Assembly: GCF_001442625.1 (NCBI RefSeq)
Contig: NZ_LMZQ01000013.1
Span: 238,121-302,120, forward strand
Length of the DNA: 64,000 nucleotides
Origin: Pedobacter ginsenosidimutans
Lineage (GTDB): Bacteria; Bacteroidota; Bacteroidia; Sphingobacteriales; Sphingobacteriaceae
Reading direction: 5' to 3'
The position numbers were made by a program, and so were the translations under genes. Below, piece by piece: positions 44,588 to 54,034 of this stretch; the stretch's first letter is position 1; the number at the start of each line of letters is the position of its first letter. The notes under the pieces are model-generated. The model was not told where the DNA came from, did no database searches, and was given only the letters and a program-made list of their open reading frames with translations.

Positions 44588-45718
44588 TTACTTCATCACA
44601 ATAATCCTCCTTCCCTCTATTTTAAATTTAACCGACTTAGTAAGCTCCATAATTTTTAACACCTCAGTTACACTTCCAAATTTGGAAATGGTACCGGTGT
44701 AGTACTGGGCTTTAAAATCATTTTTGTATTCTACATCGATATCGTACCAACGGGAAATTTTATTCATGATAGAATGCAGATCTTCATGATTGAATAAAAA
44801 CAGTCCGTTTTTCCAGGCAATGCTTTCCTGTACATCGGGTAAATTTTGCAGCATAAGTGATTGCCCCGAATTCACAACCTGTTGCCCCGGCTTCATTAGT
44901 TTTTTCTGTCCGGCCTGGCTTACCAATACCTTTCCTTCTAGAAGCGTAGTTTTAATTCCTTCAGGTTCATGATAAGCGCTGATATTAAAGTGTGTACCCA
45001 AAACCTGAACTTCCTGAGTACCGGTTTGAACAATAAACGGCATTTCAGGATTCTTGGCTACTTCAAAATAACCTTCTCCACTAAGCTCCACCGCTCGCTT
45101 AGCCCCTTTGAAAACAATCGGATAACGTAAGCTCGAAGCGGCATTTAACCATACATTAGTTCCATCTGGCAAGATCACTTTGTACTGGCTGCCTCTGGGT
45201 GTTTCGATAGTATTGTAGGCCACGGTGGTAGATGCAGGGCCTTGAGTTTTTAATATTTCGTAGACTAACTCTCCCGTGGCAGTTTTCTTAATCCGGATGC
45301 CCATACCCGTATCAGACACGAGCGTTGAAGCATTCTTATCCAACACAAGCTTGCGTCCATCAGCAAGGGTTAAAATGGCCTGATCTTTACCTGGTAGAAT
45401 AGTTTGCTTTTCTTGCTCAGTTTTAGCGTTAAGTTCTTCCGGTATTGGTTTAACCAGATAAAAAGTTACCGAGGCTACCAACAGTAATACTGCCGCGGCT
45501 GCCACTGCTTTTTGAAAAAGCGAAAATCTTCTTGGTACGCCAACCTGTGGAAGTCTGCTCTTAATCAGCTCTAGATCTTCTTCGATCTCTTCTTCGGTTA
45601 AAGGTTTAGCCTGATGTTCATACTTTAAATACGAGCTTTCTACGAATGCCTTCTCCTCTTCCGTATAGGTTCCGGCGGTATAACGCTTAAGTAAATCTTT
45701 AATTTGGTTAGTTTGCAT
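44588..45718 (-). CDS. FecR-family anti-sigma factor
   Basis: A 376-residue inner-membrane anti-sigma regulator. The cytoplasmic N-terminal part (about 1-65, YTAGTYTEEEKAFVESSYLKY) binds the sigma factor. A single membrane helix lies at about 69-88 (QKAVAAAAVLLLVASVTFYL). The periplasmic FecR domain contains VAYNTIETPRGSQYKVILPDGTNVWLNAASSLRYP and the C-terminal STN-like DUF4974 segment (LHSIMNKISRWYDIDVEY). It lies between its sigma gene and STN-susC, the usual order for this signalling trio. Confidence 0.95.
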   Translation of the reverse strand: MQTNQIKDLLKRYTAGTYTEEEKAFVESSYLKYEHQAKPLTEEEIEEDLELIKSRLPQVGVPRRFSLFQKAVAAAAVLLLVASVTFYLVKPIPEELNAKTEQEKQTILPGKDQAILTLADGRKLVLDKNASTLVSDTGMGIRIKKTATGELVYEILKTQGPASTTVAYNTIETPRGSQYKVILPDGTNVWLNAASSLRYPIVFKGAKRAVELSGEGYFEVAKNPEMPFIVQTGTQEVQVLGTHFNISAYHEPEGIKTTLLEGKVLVSQAGQKKLMKPGQQVVNSGQSLMLQNLPDVQESIAWKNGLFLFNHEDLHSIMNKISRWYDIDVEYKNDFKAQYYTGTISKFGSVTEVLKIMELTKSVKFKIEGRRIIVMK

Positions 45719-45791
45719 GAAGTTTATCAGGAATATTATGATCCCCTTTAAACTATAGACGAATAACTCAGACGTATAGGGTAGAAAAAAA

Positions 45792-46370
45792 TTATTTTTC
45801 TAATAAAAATGCTAAAGCGAGTAAAATGCCCAATTTAGGGCGCATAATTTTCAATGCGTTTTGGATCTGTTTTCTCACCGTCTGTTCAGAAATATCTAAT
45901 TCGGCTGCTATTTCCTTATGACTTAAATGCTGCTTCCTGCTCAGTTCAAATATATGGCGCATTTTATCTGGTAAGGCAGCGATTTCCTGTTCGATAAGCG
46001 AGGCCAATTGTTTTTGTCTGACCAAGTGATCTGTTAAATCATTTTTAGCAAAGGAATAGTTTTCCAGATAAGAAAGATAACCAGTTGCTACTGTTTGGTG
46101 AGCATGATGATCAAGAATCTTATTTCTTAGTGCAGTATATAGATATGTAGAAAGTACACTCTGAATAAATATCTCTTCCCGCTTTATCCAAAGCGTGGTA
46201 AATAAATCCTGAACTAAATCTCTGGCCAACTCCCGATCTCCAAGCTTTTTGTAAGCATGAGTATACAGCAATCGGCTATACCTGTTGTAAACTTCAGTAT
46301 ATGCGTAGTGGTCATTCTCTTGAACAAGATCAAATAGTTCAACGTCTGGAAGGTCACTATATAACTGCAT
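45792..46370 (-). CDS. ECF RNA polymerase sigma factor
   Basis: A 192-residue sigma-70-like extracytoplasmic-function factor. Region 2 covers about 20-90 (YTEVYNRYSRLLYTHAYKKLGDRELARDLVQDLFTTLW) and region 4 about 125-180 (IAALPDKMRHIFELSRKQHLSHKEIAAELDISEQTVRKQIQNAL). It ends with a hydrophobic tail (LGILLALAFLLEK), common in Bacteroidota members. It is the first gene of the second polysaccharide locus and presumably drives the STN-susC operon when released by FecR. Confidence 0.95.
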   Translation of the reverse strand: MQLYSDLPDVELFDLVQENDHYAYTEVYNRYSRLLYTHAYKKLGDRELARDLVQDLFTTLWIKREEIFIQSVLSTYLYTALRNKILDHHAHQTVATGYLSYLENYSFAKNDLTDHLVRQKQLASLIEQEIAALPDKMRHIFELSRKQHLSHKEIAAELDISEQTVRKQIQNALKIMRPKLGILLALAFLLEK

Positions 46371-46824
46371 ATCTGGTTGGTATAGAACAAATATATATTA
46401 TTAATCATATCCAAACAACATATGTAAATCGATTTAACAACTCAATGAGAGGTATCAAAGAATACTGCTGCTGGTCAGTTTTATATTCTGCTTAAAGGTG
46501 TAAAGCCGCCTGCGGCGATAGATGCACTGTCTTCTCCTAAAATAGCTTGTCACCGAAAATTGCTATAAAGAGCAAACTAATGTGTTTTGAATTTACTTTT
46601 TGAAACGAGGTAGCGTGCAAGGCTCACTTCGGAATTTCCAAATCCGCAACACGCTTCAAATCTTTAATAAAAAAGTTCATTAATGGTCTTGCCTGGAAGG
46701 GTTCGGATTTTGGCAGAAAATAACTTGTTCAGGCATCTTTCATTTAATATTTCACTTAACGATGTCGTTAAAAACATCAGCAAAGACTGCTATATATACA
46801 TCGTATCGCCGAAGAACGCAGGTT
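46371..46824. other. Intergenic region, nothing assigned
   Basis: Divider between two sigma-controlled loci, AT-rich with small GC hairpins (GCCGC/GCGGC-type near 46507-46518, TTGCT/AGCAA near 46559-46574). No ORF with family features and no RNA gene was recognised. Upstream sequence of the sigma gene would contain its promoter, but I see no convincing TTTG-N19-TAnnTTTG pair. Confidence 0.4.
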
Positions 46825-46859
46825 AAAAAAGAGGCCGATATCTTATGATACGGCCTCTA
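46825..46859 (-). terminator. Intrinsic terminator of the beta-helix/receptor locus
   Basis: GAGGCCG/CGGCCTC with an extended ATATC/GAT inner part forms a strong stem; six A residues at 46825-46830 give a U tract on minus-strand RNA. It follows the stop of the lipoprotein gene at 46912 by about 50 bases. Confidence 0.8.
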
Positions 46860-46911
46860 TAGGTACATGAGAGAGAAATTGTATTATTTGCGATTATAAC
46901 AGTCAACCGGG

Positions 46912-47733
46912 TTATTCAAATAATTTATTTGATGAGACATCGTAATATTTGCCATTCTTTAATATATAAGCAGCCCCGGCTGAGGGTCTAGAGGTATCTG
47001 TAAGGTAAACAGTATATACCTGTTTTCCTGGATTTGCCGGATTGTGGGGCGCGCTAAAAGATAAAGACAGGTAGACTGTACCATTACTACTCTGTATAGG
47101 CGTCTTTGTTTCATGATCCAGGAAAGAAAATTTATATTGGGTCTGTATCAACCCTGCCCTAATCGGTTTTTTGATGAGATAATAACCAGCTGTATCCAAA
47201 TCTTTTCCTATTCCAATAAGGGTATCAATTGGGAGATAGGTAACCACACTTGTTAATGTCGATTTAACTATTACATCCAATTTTCTATAGGGAACCCCAG
47301 CACTATTGGATAGCGCAATATTACTTAAGTTGGCAATTTTTAGCTTCATATATCCTGCTGGAGCTGCAGGTTCATTGAGCTGTGTATTTTTTAACAATTG
47401 TGGGGTAATGGTACTATCTGGCTGAAAGATGTATAATGTATCCCTCTTCTTATCTTGCAGGTTAAATTCTTTTTCCAGCAAAACGTTACCTGTGTTTTTA
47501 TTGTAGAAACTAAATTTACCAGGGCCGCTTAAAAATACATTACCAAAAGATTCAATTGGCCTACCATTAAGCTTTGTGCCCAACTTATCACCAAGGACAC
47601 TGTTGTTGATAAATACCGGAATATCTGCATAGCTGGCCGCATCTTTTAAATAAGGCTCCTGCCGTTTACATGCTGAAATAAAAAGGATAATTAAACTTAA
47701 ATAAAAAAAGTAGCGGGTAATGATTCTTGACAT
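46912..47733 (-). CDS. DUF4397-like lipoprotein
   Basis: A 273-residue lipoprotein (MSRIITRYFFYLSLIILFISAC, KRQEPYLKD). The body is beta-rich, with two repeats of the DUF4397-like kind: VFINNSVLGDKLGTKLNGRPIESFGNVFLSGPGKFSFYNKNTGNVL, and MKLKIANLSNIALSNSAGVPYRKLDVIV. I start at the ATG at 47733 because the longer frame adds 15 residues with no signal character. It follows the beta-helix lipoprotein gene by 81 bases and is last in that transcript. Function unknown; context suggests a surface accessory of the nearby receptor. Confidence 0.65.
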   Translation of the reverse strand: MSRIITRYFFYLSLIILFISACKRQEPYLKDAASYADIPVFINNSVLGDKLGTKLNGRPIESFGNVFLSGPGKFSFYNKNTGNVLLEKEFNLQDKKRDTLYIFQPDSTITPQLLKNTQLNEPAAPAGYMKLKIANLSNIALSNSAGVPYRKLDVIVKSTLTSVVTYLPIDTLIGIGKDLDTAGYYLIKKPIRAGLIQTQYKFSFLDHETKTPIQSSNGTVYLSLSFSAPHNPANPGKQVYTVYLTDTSRPSAGAAYILKNGKYYDVSSNKLFE

Positions 47734-47814
47734 ATTTTCTTTTATTAATAAGAATAAGCAGCAACGAGAGGCTGCCACTTATTCTTAAGGTTTTAAAACA
47801 AACATTTAATAAGG

Positions 47815-49227
47815 TTAAAAATTAAATTTGGTCCAGTTGTCTGTCCAGATTGCACCACTAGGATCAATAGCACCATTATAAGTTCCGCTGGTTCCACCAT
47901 CAGTTGAAGGTGAGGCAACTGGTGTTAAATTAGCTGGGTCATAAGAACCGTTTGCATAAAATGCACTTGCTCCGCCTGCTAAACCTAAATAATCAGGAGA
48001 CAATGAACCTGTAAATGCCTGGTTGTTGGCAAATGTAGCCGGACGACCGCCAGTAGCTGGTAAATAACTAGTTACAAAACCATGCACCAAATTAAATTGA
48101 GTAGTAGAACCCGCTTGTTTGATGTTTTCGAAACGGATACCATTGTTAAATCCTGCTACGATTGAATTCTGAAGGTTTACACCAGATTTTCTTCTGATAT
48201 GTACACCATTTTCCAATTCATCAGATTCAGTACCTGTGCCACCGCTTGAATAACCCAGAATAGTGAAGTTGCTTAAAGCAGGTCTGGTTAAGAAAGTAGA
48301 AGTAGTATCGCTTGTAGGGTTATTATCAGACTCGATACCGTTAGCATCACTAACACCACCTGATGTAGTATGGTTGCCATCACGGTTTTTTAATGCAATA
48401 GCGTACTGGATTGTACCTGAATAACCGAAATCGAAATCAAAGTCATCATCAATACCGCCTAAAGCGATCAAGTGATCTGCGTTTACTGTTCCTCCAAAAA
48501 ATTCAAATGAATCATCATTACTGAAAGATACCTGGATGTGGTTTAAGGTAGTACCTGAACCAACACCGCCCAAAGTAAGACCATTGATTTCATTATCGGT
48601 TGATAATAAAAATCCTGCGTACTCAATACGTGCGAAACGTAAAACCCCTGAGTTATCACCTGCAGAAGAACCGCCATAAGTAACATCAGCTGGTGGAGAT
48701 GTAGGAATACCTTCGATTACTGTTGAAGTTGGTTGATTGGTTGGCGCATTACCCAAAAGAATCACACCACCGAAATCTCCAGGAGCTGGTGAGGCAAGAG
48801 CAGGATCCGGACCAAATACGATTGTACTATCTGGATTGTAGCTGGCTTCAGCAACATTGCTTCTGTTACCATCAGCAAAAATCTGTGCATTTTTAGCAAT
48901 CACCAAAACACCTTTAAGCGATCTGCCAGCATAAGTTACTGCATTACCGGTTACAACATGTGTTCCTGCTTTAATATGAAGTTTTGCATTACTGCCTGAA
49001 AAATAAACTACACCGTCTAAAAGATAAAGGGTATCTGGGCTAAGTGTGCGGCTTCCAGTGTATACACCAGCTAAATGTACTTTTGGTAACAAGTTGTAAT
49101 CAATAGGTGCTTTAGATGATTTGCTGAAATCACCGGTGCGTAAAACACCATCCTTTTTGCAGCTCTGAAGTGCAAAAGTCGCAAGTACTGCTAAGAGTAC
49201 CAATAAGTTTAAATTTTTTGTTTTCAT
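47815..49227 (-). CDS. Right-handed beta-helix surface lipoprotein
   Basis: A 470-residue lipoprotein (MKTKNLNLLVLLAVLATFALQSC, KKDG). Repeating short beta turns (GVLRFARIEYAGFLL, GLTLGGVGSGTTLNHIQVSFSNDDSFEFFGGTVN, NFTILGYSSGGTGTESDELENGVHIRRKSG) indicate a parallel beta-helix. The acidic GGIDDDFDFDFGYSG segment near residue 260 could bind Ca2+. Homologues often carry an unjustified 'multidrug transporter' name; nothing here supports transport. It lies downstream of an STN-type TonB receptor with sigma/FecR genes and may be its surface partner in place of SusD. A catalytic role is not evident. Confidence 0.75.
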   Translation of the reverse strand: MKTKNLNLLVLLAVLATFALQSCKKDGVLRTGDFSKSSKAPIDYNLLPKVHLAGVYTGSRTLSPDTLYLLDGVVYFSGSNAKLHIKAGTHVVTGNAVTYAGRSLKGVLVIAKNAQIFADGNRSNVAEASYNPDSTIVFGPDPALASPAPGDFGGVILLGNAPTNQPTSTVIEGIPTSPPADVTYGGSSAGDNSGVLRFARIEYAGFLLSTDNEINGLTLGGVGSGTTLNHIQVSFSNDDSFEFFGGTVNADHLIALGGIDDDFDFDFGYSGTIQYAIALKNRDGNHTTSGGVSDANGIESDNNPTSDTTSTFLTRPALSNFTILGYSSGGTGTESDELENGVHIRRKSGVNLQNSIVAGFNNGIRFENIKQAGSTTQFNLVHGFVTSYLPATGGRPATFANNQAFTGSLSPDYLGLAGGASAFYANGSYDPANLTPVASPSTDGGTSGTYNGAIDPSGAIWTDNWTKFNF

Positions 49228-49441
49228 CGTAAGGAGATTTGTTTAATGTGGAAGATTTGTGTTTGTTTTAAAACATTGTAAAGTTGAAATATATGTTTGA
49301 ATAATGCAAGAAAAATTATAAAATATTTTTTTCATAAAATACTGAAAAATAGATAATTACATCGCTTAAATAAAGCAATTAAACAACATTTAAACCTTTA
49401 AAAAAGGCTTAGAAATTTCTATTCTTTTTATACACTAATTC

Positions 49442-52400
49442 CTAAAATTTATAACTAAACGTAATACTTACTGTTCTCCCATTTTTTATCCGGTAGGATA
49501 TCTTATCACCGTTCTCCGGTTCATAGGCATCGGTATTATTGCCTGCGATATCATAGCCATTTTGCGGATTTAATGTATAGGCTGTTGGATTGGTATAATA
49601 AATGGTAGACTCATCAAGAAGGTTACCAATATTAAGCCTGATCTCTGCTTTTTGCTTCATCAGTCTGGCACTCAACTGGAGATCCACCACATTCCGTCCG
49701 TTTTCATATTCAATGTCATTTGGACTGGCCGTTACTACGTAAGAGCGGTAACCTGAACGGTTGTAACTGATATTGGCACCAACTATTTTTGAGCTGTAAC
49801 TTACCCCCGCATTGATAAGCCATGGCGATTGCCCATAAAGGGGGCGTTTCACTCCAGGCAATATTTCTTCTATCAGCGAATAGGAAGTACCTCCATTCTC
49901 AGCAACTACCCTATAATTTACTGCAGTTACTTCAGAACGCATCCATGTACCATTTCCAAAAATGCTTAGATCGTGCAGCCACTGTTTATCGGCAATAAAG
50001 CCCAATGATTTCCGGAATTCCATTTCAAATCCTTTATTGGTTGCTTTTTTCTGGTTCTGGAAGCGCAGGTAACGTATCTTTCCGGTTGATGAAGACACAT
50101 TTTGTGCAACGAGTTCCAGCGGATTATCAAAGTCTTTATAAAAGGCCGATACTGATATGATTTCTCCCGGGCCTGGGTACCACTCATAACGGAGGTCATA
50201 ATTCTTGATCTTGGTGCTGATCACATTCCAGCCGCTGATGTAGGATTCAAGATATGGATCGTATAGCTCAAAATACGAGGTTTCTCTAAAATCGGGGCGT
50301 ACTACGGTGGTGGAATAAGCTGCCCTAAAATTCATCTGCTCTGTAAGGCTGTAGGTGGCATTAACCGATGGCAGGAAACGCCAGTTTTTTTCACCGGTGA
50401 TAAAAGGATTCACCTTCTCAAATCCATCATAATTGGGTGCACGCAGAAACTGTTGCTGCTGGTTAGCCAGATTAAAGTTCTCAGCCCTTACCCCATAAAC
50501 CAATCTCAGTTTCTGAAAAAACCGTTGGTCAAGCATCACATAGGCAGAATGATATTTTGAAGTACCCGTGTACTGGGTTCCGTTCCTGCCAGCATCAGCA
50601 AAATAAAAAGCCGAATCTGCCGTCGCTCCAATCCGATCAGGCGCCATAATATCTTCATAACGGCCAGTTAATTTAACGCTCTGATCCTGTCTGATAATCT
50701 GCACCTGCGCCGAATTCAACGCACGTTTTTTATGCCAACCTGCATAACCAATCTTAACCACACTTTTATCTTTCAAAAAATCAAAAGGCTGGCTCAGGCT
50801 GGCCGTCCAGTTGTAGTCTGTTTCATTTAAACGGGTAGATAAACGGTAATCGTAAACACCCAAGGCATCGCTAAAGCCATTCGCCTGCGGGCTATCATAA
50901 TAATCAACACCATCAAAGGTTGCTGTTCTGGCATATCTTAACCTGCGCATATCCTTAATATCCTGACTGATACTGGTCCGCGCACCACTCCAGTTAAATT
51001 TTAAGCCCTTTGAGGAAATAAGGTTCTCGCCTTCCAGTTTATTTTGATAAACCGTAGTATATTCTGGAACGGTAAGTAATTCTTTAAATTTAAAGTTGTT
51101 GTTTTCTGGCTCAACTCTAAGGGCATCCTGCATGGTTTCATTAAATACATGCGAGTAATAATTTTTAGAGGCCAGCTTAAACTTTTCACTCTGGATGCCC
51201 GCATTCAGCACGCCCCCCAGTGTGGTATTGAACTTATGCAGATTACCAGTGCTCCGCAATGAGGCAGAATCGATAGGTGCTCCGCTAACATTGGTCAGAC
51301 CAGCGTTGCGGATCGTTTCAAATGGATTGGTTTCTTGTGTGTTGCGGTAAGTAAGTCCTCCTGAAAAGCCGAATTTTAATCCTTCCTTTAGCTGATAGAG
51401 TCTGCCAAGTGAGAAGCGGTAATTCTGGTTCGGGGTTGCATTGCTTACATAGGCTTTTAGCGGCTCGCTCTGAAACCGCTTAGACTGTGGGATTGCGTAT
51501 GAGGGAATAGGCGCACTTTGATCTGGCTGAGTCCACGATTGCAGGTCCATTGGTGTATTTCTTCTCCCATCATCAAAACCTAAAAAGTCATATTTACCCC
51601 TACCACCAAGACTTACAAAATCCTTGCCTGTAGTACGGGTATTAAAACCGGTACCGACAGTAAAGGAGATGAAATTCTGTTCTGGAATATCCAGTGTGTT
51701 GATGAGTATCTGTCCACCGGAAAACTCTGAAGACATATCGGCACTGGATGTTTTATTAACCACTACGCTGCTCACCAGTTCCTGTGGTACTACATCAAAA
51801 GAAAAATTCCTGCGGTTCATATCCGTGCTCGGAATAATCACGCCGTCCAGCATCGCCTGGTTGTAACGCTCGGTCATCCCACGCACCACCACGTAACGTG
51901 TATCAATCGTGGTAATTCCACTGATCCGCTTTAATACCTGTCCAAGATTGTTGTCCGGGGTGCGGGCAATCTGTTCTGCTGATATACCGTCGGTAATTGA
52001 AGCATTGTTTTTCTGTTGTGCATATAATCCGTTAATGGATTCCTTTTTATAGGAAGACTGGATCACCACTTCTTTTAAAGCACTTGTTGATACATTCAAT
52101 ACAACATCCAGTTTGGTCAGCCGTCCTTCATTCACCACTATATCAGCAATACGTTTAGTCTGAAAAGAAATGTAGCTCACTTCAATAGTATAGGTGCCCG
52201 GCGGTACATTGAATTCGTAAGTACCGTCTACACTGCTCTGCACCACCCTGTTGAGTCCAATAATCTTAATAGAAGCGCCTGGAAGGGTTTCCCCCTTATC
52301 GTCAACAATTTTACCAGAAATGCGGCCTGCCTGCTGCTTTTTCTCAAATGCTGGTTTCGTGTATTTTACGAAGATAGAACCACCAGATAGGGAAAAATTC

Positions 52401-52744
52401 ATTCCCGATTCAGTCAGTTTTTCAAGTACTGTTCCTAGTGCCTGCTTCCGGTAGCTGATATTTTTTAAGGTTACCTTTTCCAGCTCATTGGGGTTGTATA
52501 CAAAATTATAACGGGTCTGTGTTTTTAACTCTTTGAGGATCTTAATAGCCCCTACCTGCGCGTACTCCAATGTTACCGGATTATTGATCGTTTTGTAGGT
52601 ATCTATGTCTTTAATGTCTCTTGCCTGAGCAAAAACCGGAGTGTTTAATAGAATAAAGAGTATAATAAATAGGTAAGAAGTCTGTTGTATTCTTAAATTT
52701 AGTGTAAAGGGTAAATTAAAAATCATAATTTTGAATTGCTGCAT
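49442..52744 (-). CDS. TonB-dependent receptor with STN domain, not SusD-paired
   Basis: A 1100-residue outer-membrane TonB-dependent receptor. The signal peptide is followed by an STN domain at about 55-130 (VTLEYAQVGAIKILKELKTQTRYNFVYNPNELE). Then come a carboxypeptidase-regulatory-like domain (about 140-220, ISGKIVDDKGETLPGASIKIIG), a plug (GLYAQQKNNASITDGISAEQIARTPDNNLGQVLKRISG, VVRGMTERYNQAMLDG) and a barrel ending in ITFSYKF. It lacks SusC hallmarks and has no susD neighbour. Upstream fecR and sigma genes complete a signalling trio. Ligand unknown. Confidence 0.92.
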   Translation of the reverse strand: MQQFKIMIFNLPFTLNLRIQQTSYLFIILFILLNTPVFAQARDIKDIDTYKTINNPVTLEYAQVGAIKILKELKTQTRYNFVYNPNELEKVTLKNISYRKQALGTVLEKLTESGMNFSLSGGSIFVKYTKPAFEKKQQAGRISGKIVDDKGETLPGASIKIIGLNRVVQSSVDGTYEFNVPPGTYTIEVSYISFQTKRIADIVVNEGRLTKLDVVLNVSTSALKEVVIQSSYKKESINGLYAQQKNNASITDGISAEQIARTPDNNLGQVLKRISGITTIDTRYVVVRGMTERYNQAMLDGVIIPSTDMNRRNFSFDVVPQELVSSVVVNKTSSADMSSEFSGGQILINTLDIPEQNFISFTVGTGFNTRTTGKDFVSLGGRGKYDFLGFDDGRRNTPMDLQSWTQPDQSAPIPSYAIPQSKRFQSEPLKAYVSNATPNQNYRFSLGRLYQLKEGLKFGFSGGLTYRNTQETNPFETIRNAGLTNVSGAPIDSASLRSTGNLHKFNTTLGGVLNAGIQSEKFKLASKNYYSHVFNETMQDALRVEPENNNFKFKELLTVPEYTTVYQNKLEGENLISSKGLKFNWSGARTSISQDIKDMRRLRYARTATFDGVDYYDSPQANGFSDALGVYDYRLSTRLNETDYNWTASLSQPFDFLKDKSVVKIGYAGWHKKRALNSAQVQIIRQDQSVKLTGRYEDIMAPDRIGATADSAFYFADAGRNGTQYTGTSKYHSAYVMLDQRFFQKLRLVYGVRAENFNLANQQQQFLRAPNYDGFEKVNPFITGEKNWRFLPSVNATYSLTEQMNFRAAYSTTVVRPDFRETSYFELYDPYLESYISGWNVISTKIKNYDLRYEWYPGPGEIISVSAFYKDFDNPLELVAQNVSSSTGKIRYLRFQNQKKATNKGFEMEFRKSLGFIADKQWLHDLSIFGNGTWMRSEVTAVNYRVVAENGGTSYSLIEEILPGVKRPLYGQSPWLINAGVSYSSKIVGANISYNRSGYRSYVVTASPNDIEYENGRNVVDLQLSARLMKQKAEIRLNIGNLLDESTIYYTNPTAYTLNPQNGYDIAGNNTDAYEPENGDKISYRIKNGRTVSITFSYKF

Positions 52745-52794
52745 TAATTTATGTGGTATGGATTACATTTTTTACCGGGCTTACCGGTGAACAA

Positions 52795-52828
52795 GAAAGC
52801 GCCGCCTGTCCGCGGTGCTTTCCTTTTT
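52795..52828. other. Hairpin between fecR and STN receptor
   Basis: GAAAGC-G-CCGC pairs with GCGG-T-GCTTTC (11 bp with one G-U) around a 6-base loop, followed on the + strand by CTTTTT. In minus-strand mRNA the order is A tract, then hairpin, about 10 bases after the fecR stop. Same position and polarity as the hairpin at 44531-44567. Confidence 0.55.
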
Positions 52829-52837
52829 AATTAAGCT

Positions 52838-53815
52838 CTATTTTCTTTTTTCGATACGCGTCAGGTTATAAGTTAGAGAATCTGTTTTCTTGACTTTAAA
52901 TGGGTAGATGAATTTTAATGAATGAAGTACTTCATCGACCGAAGTGCCTCCGAAATCACCACTGATACTGAATTCTTTAAATTCCTCTTCATTAAACCTG
53001 ATTTTTACGCCATAAAATGAAGAGAGACTGTAGACAGCATCACGGAAAGGGGTACGGTCAAAATCGAGTACACCCTTGCTTACAGGATCTTTTGAATTGT
53101 CAAAACCTGTAACCGTGCTTAGGGTTCCGTTATGATAATCGAATTCCTGCCCGGGATTTAAAATGACAGCGGGTGCGTTAACACCATTGCGCAAAATTTT
53201 CACTTTTCCGGTAAACAGGCTCACTTTTTCATATCCATAATCCTTATAGTGCCTGATTACGAAAGAGGTTCCCAGTGCAGTTGTAGAAAGTTTTCCCGAA
53301 TTTACATGGAAGGGCTTGGTCTTGTCATGGGCAACATCGAAATAGGCCTGACCTTCTATCAGAAATACCTGACGGTCTGTTTTGGAAAAGGACTTTGGAT
53401 ATTTGAATATTGAGCCAGAGGTCAGCGAAACCCTTGTTCCGTCTGCCAATGTAAGCGCTGTCATTTTACGCTGTGGAACTTTAACAGTTAGAAAGGTCTC
53501 GGTATCCTGAACAAAACGGTAGTGCTGGTAGGCCTGATAAGCAGCAGCAAGCATCACAAATGCAAACATTGCTGCTATCGATCTCCTCACAAATAAGACA
53601 GATAAATTTGTTTTACGCGCTTTTGGCAGAATCCTGTTTACAATATCTCCTTTAACTTTCCATTCCGTTGGAAATTCTTTTGCAAGTTCTTCCAAATCAG
53701 CCATTTCTACACCGTTCTCCTGCTCAAGCATTGCGAAAAACTCCTGTAGTTCTTCGGTAGAAAGCTCACGGGTCAGGTATCGGCGGTGTAAATCTTTTAT
53801 TCTATTACTATCCAT
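52838..53815 (-). CDS. FecR-family anti-sigma factor
   Basis: A 325-residue anti-sigma regulator. The cytoplasmic N-terminal part (IKDLHRRYLTRELSTEELQEFFAMLEQENG) is followed by one membrane helix at about 78-95 (SIAAMFAFVMLAAAYQAY). The periplasmic FecR domain holds VPQRKMTALTLADGTRVSLTSGSIFKYPKSFSKTDRQVFLIEGQAYFDV, and the C-terminal DUF4974-like part has FRDAVYSLSSFYGVKIRFNEEEF. It pairs with the sigma factor 219 bases upstream and the STN receptor downstream. Confidence 0.94.
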   Translation of the reverse strand: MDSNRIKDLHRRYLTRELSTEELQEFFAMLEQENGVEMADLEELAKEFPTEWKVKGDIVNRILPKARKTNLSVLFVRRSIAAMFAFVMLAAAYQAYQHYRFVQDTETFLTVKVPQRKMTALTLADGTRVSLTSGSIFKYPKSFSKTDRQVFLIEGQAYFDVAHDKTKPFHVNSGKLSTTALGTSFVIRHYKDYGYEKVSLFTGKVKILRNGVNAPAVILNPGQEFDYHNGTLSTVTGFDNSKDPVSKGVLDFDRTPFRDAVYSLSSFYGVKIRFNEEEFKEFSISGDFGGTSVDEVLHSLKFIYPFKVKKTDSLTYNLTRIEKRK

Positions 53816-54034
53816 ATCAATAATAGCCCGTTGTATGGGCGTACTATTTATAAATACAACCTGAGTAGGGTAGTTAGGGTAGTTCGAATAAAAATAAATA
53901 ATTAGATTTCTTTCAACCGGAACATTAAGCCCTGTATGGCGAGAAAAATAAGGTTAGATAATTTCCTGGTTAATAAAGAAATGTTAACAGAAAGCTGACG
54001 AGGAAAGTTTGTATGAGGTGGTAAACAAGCAAAT

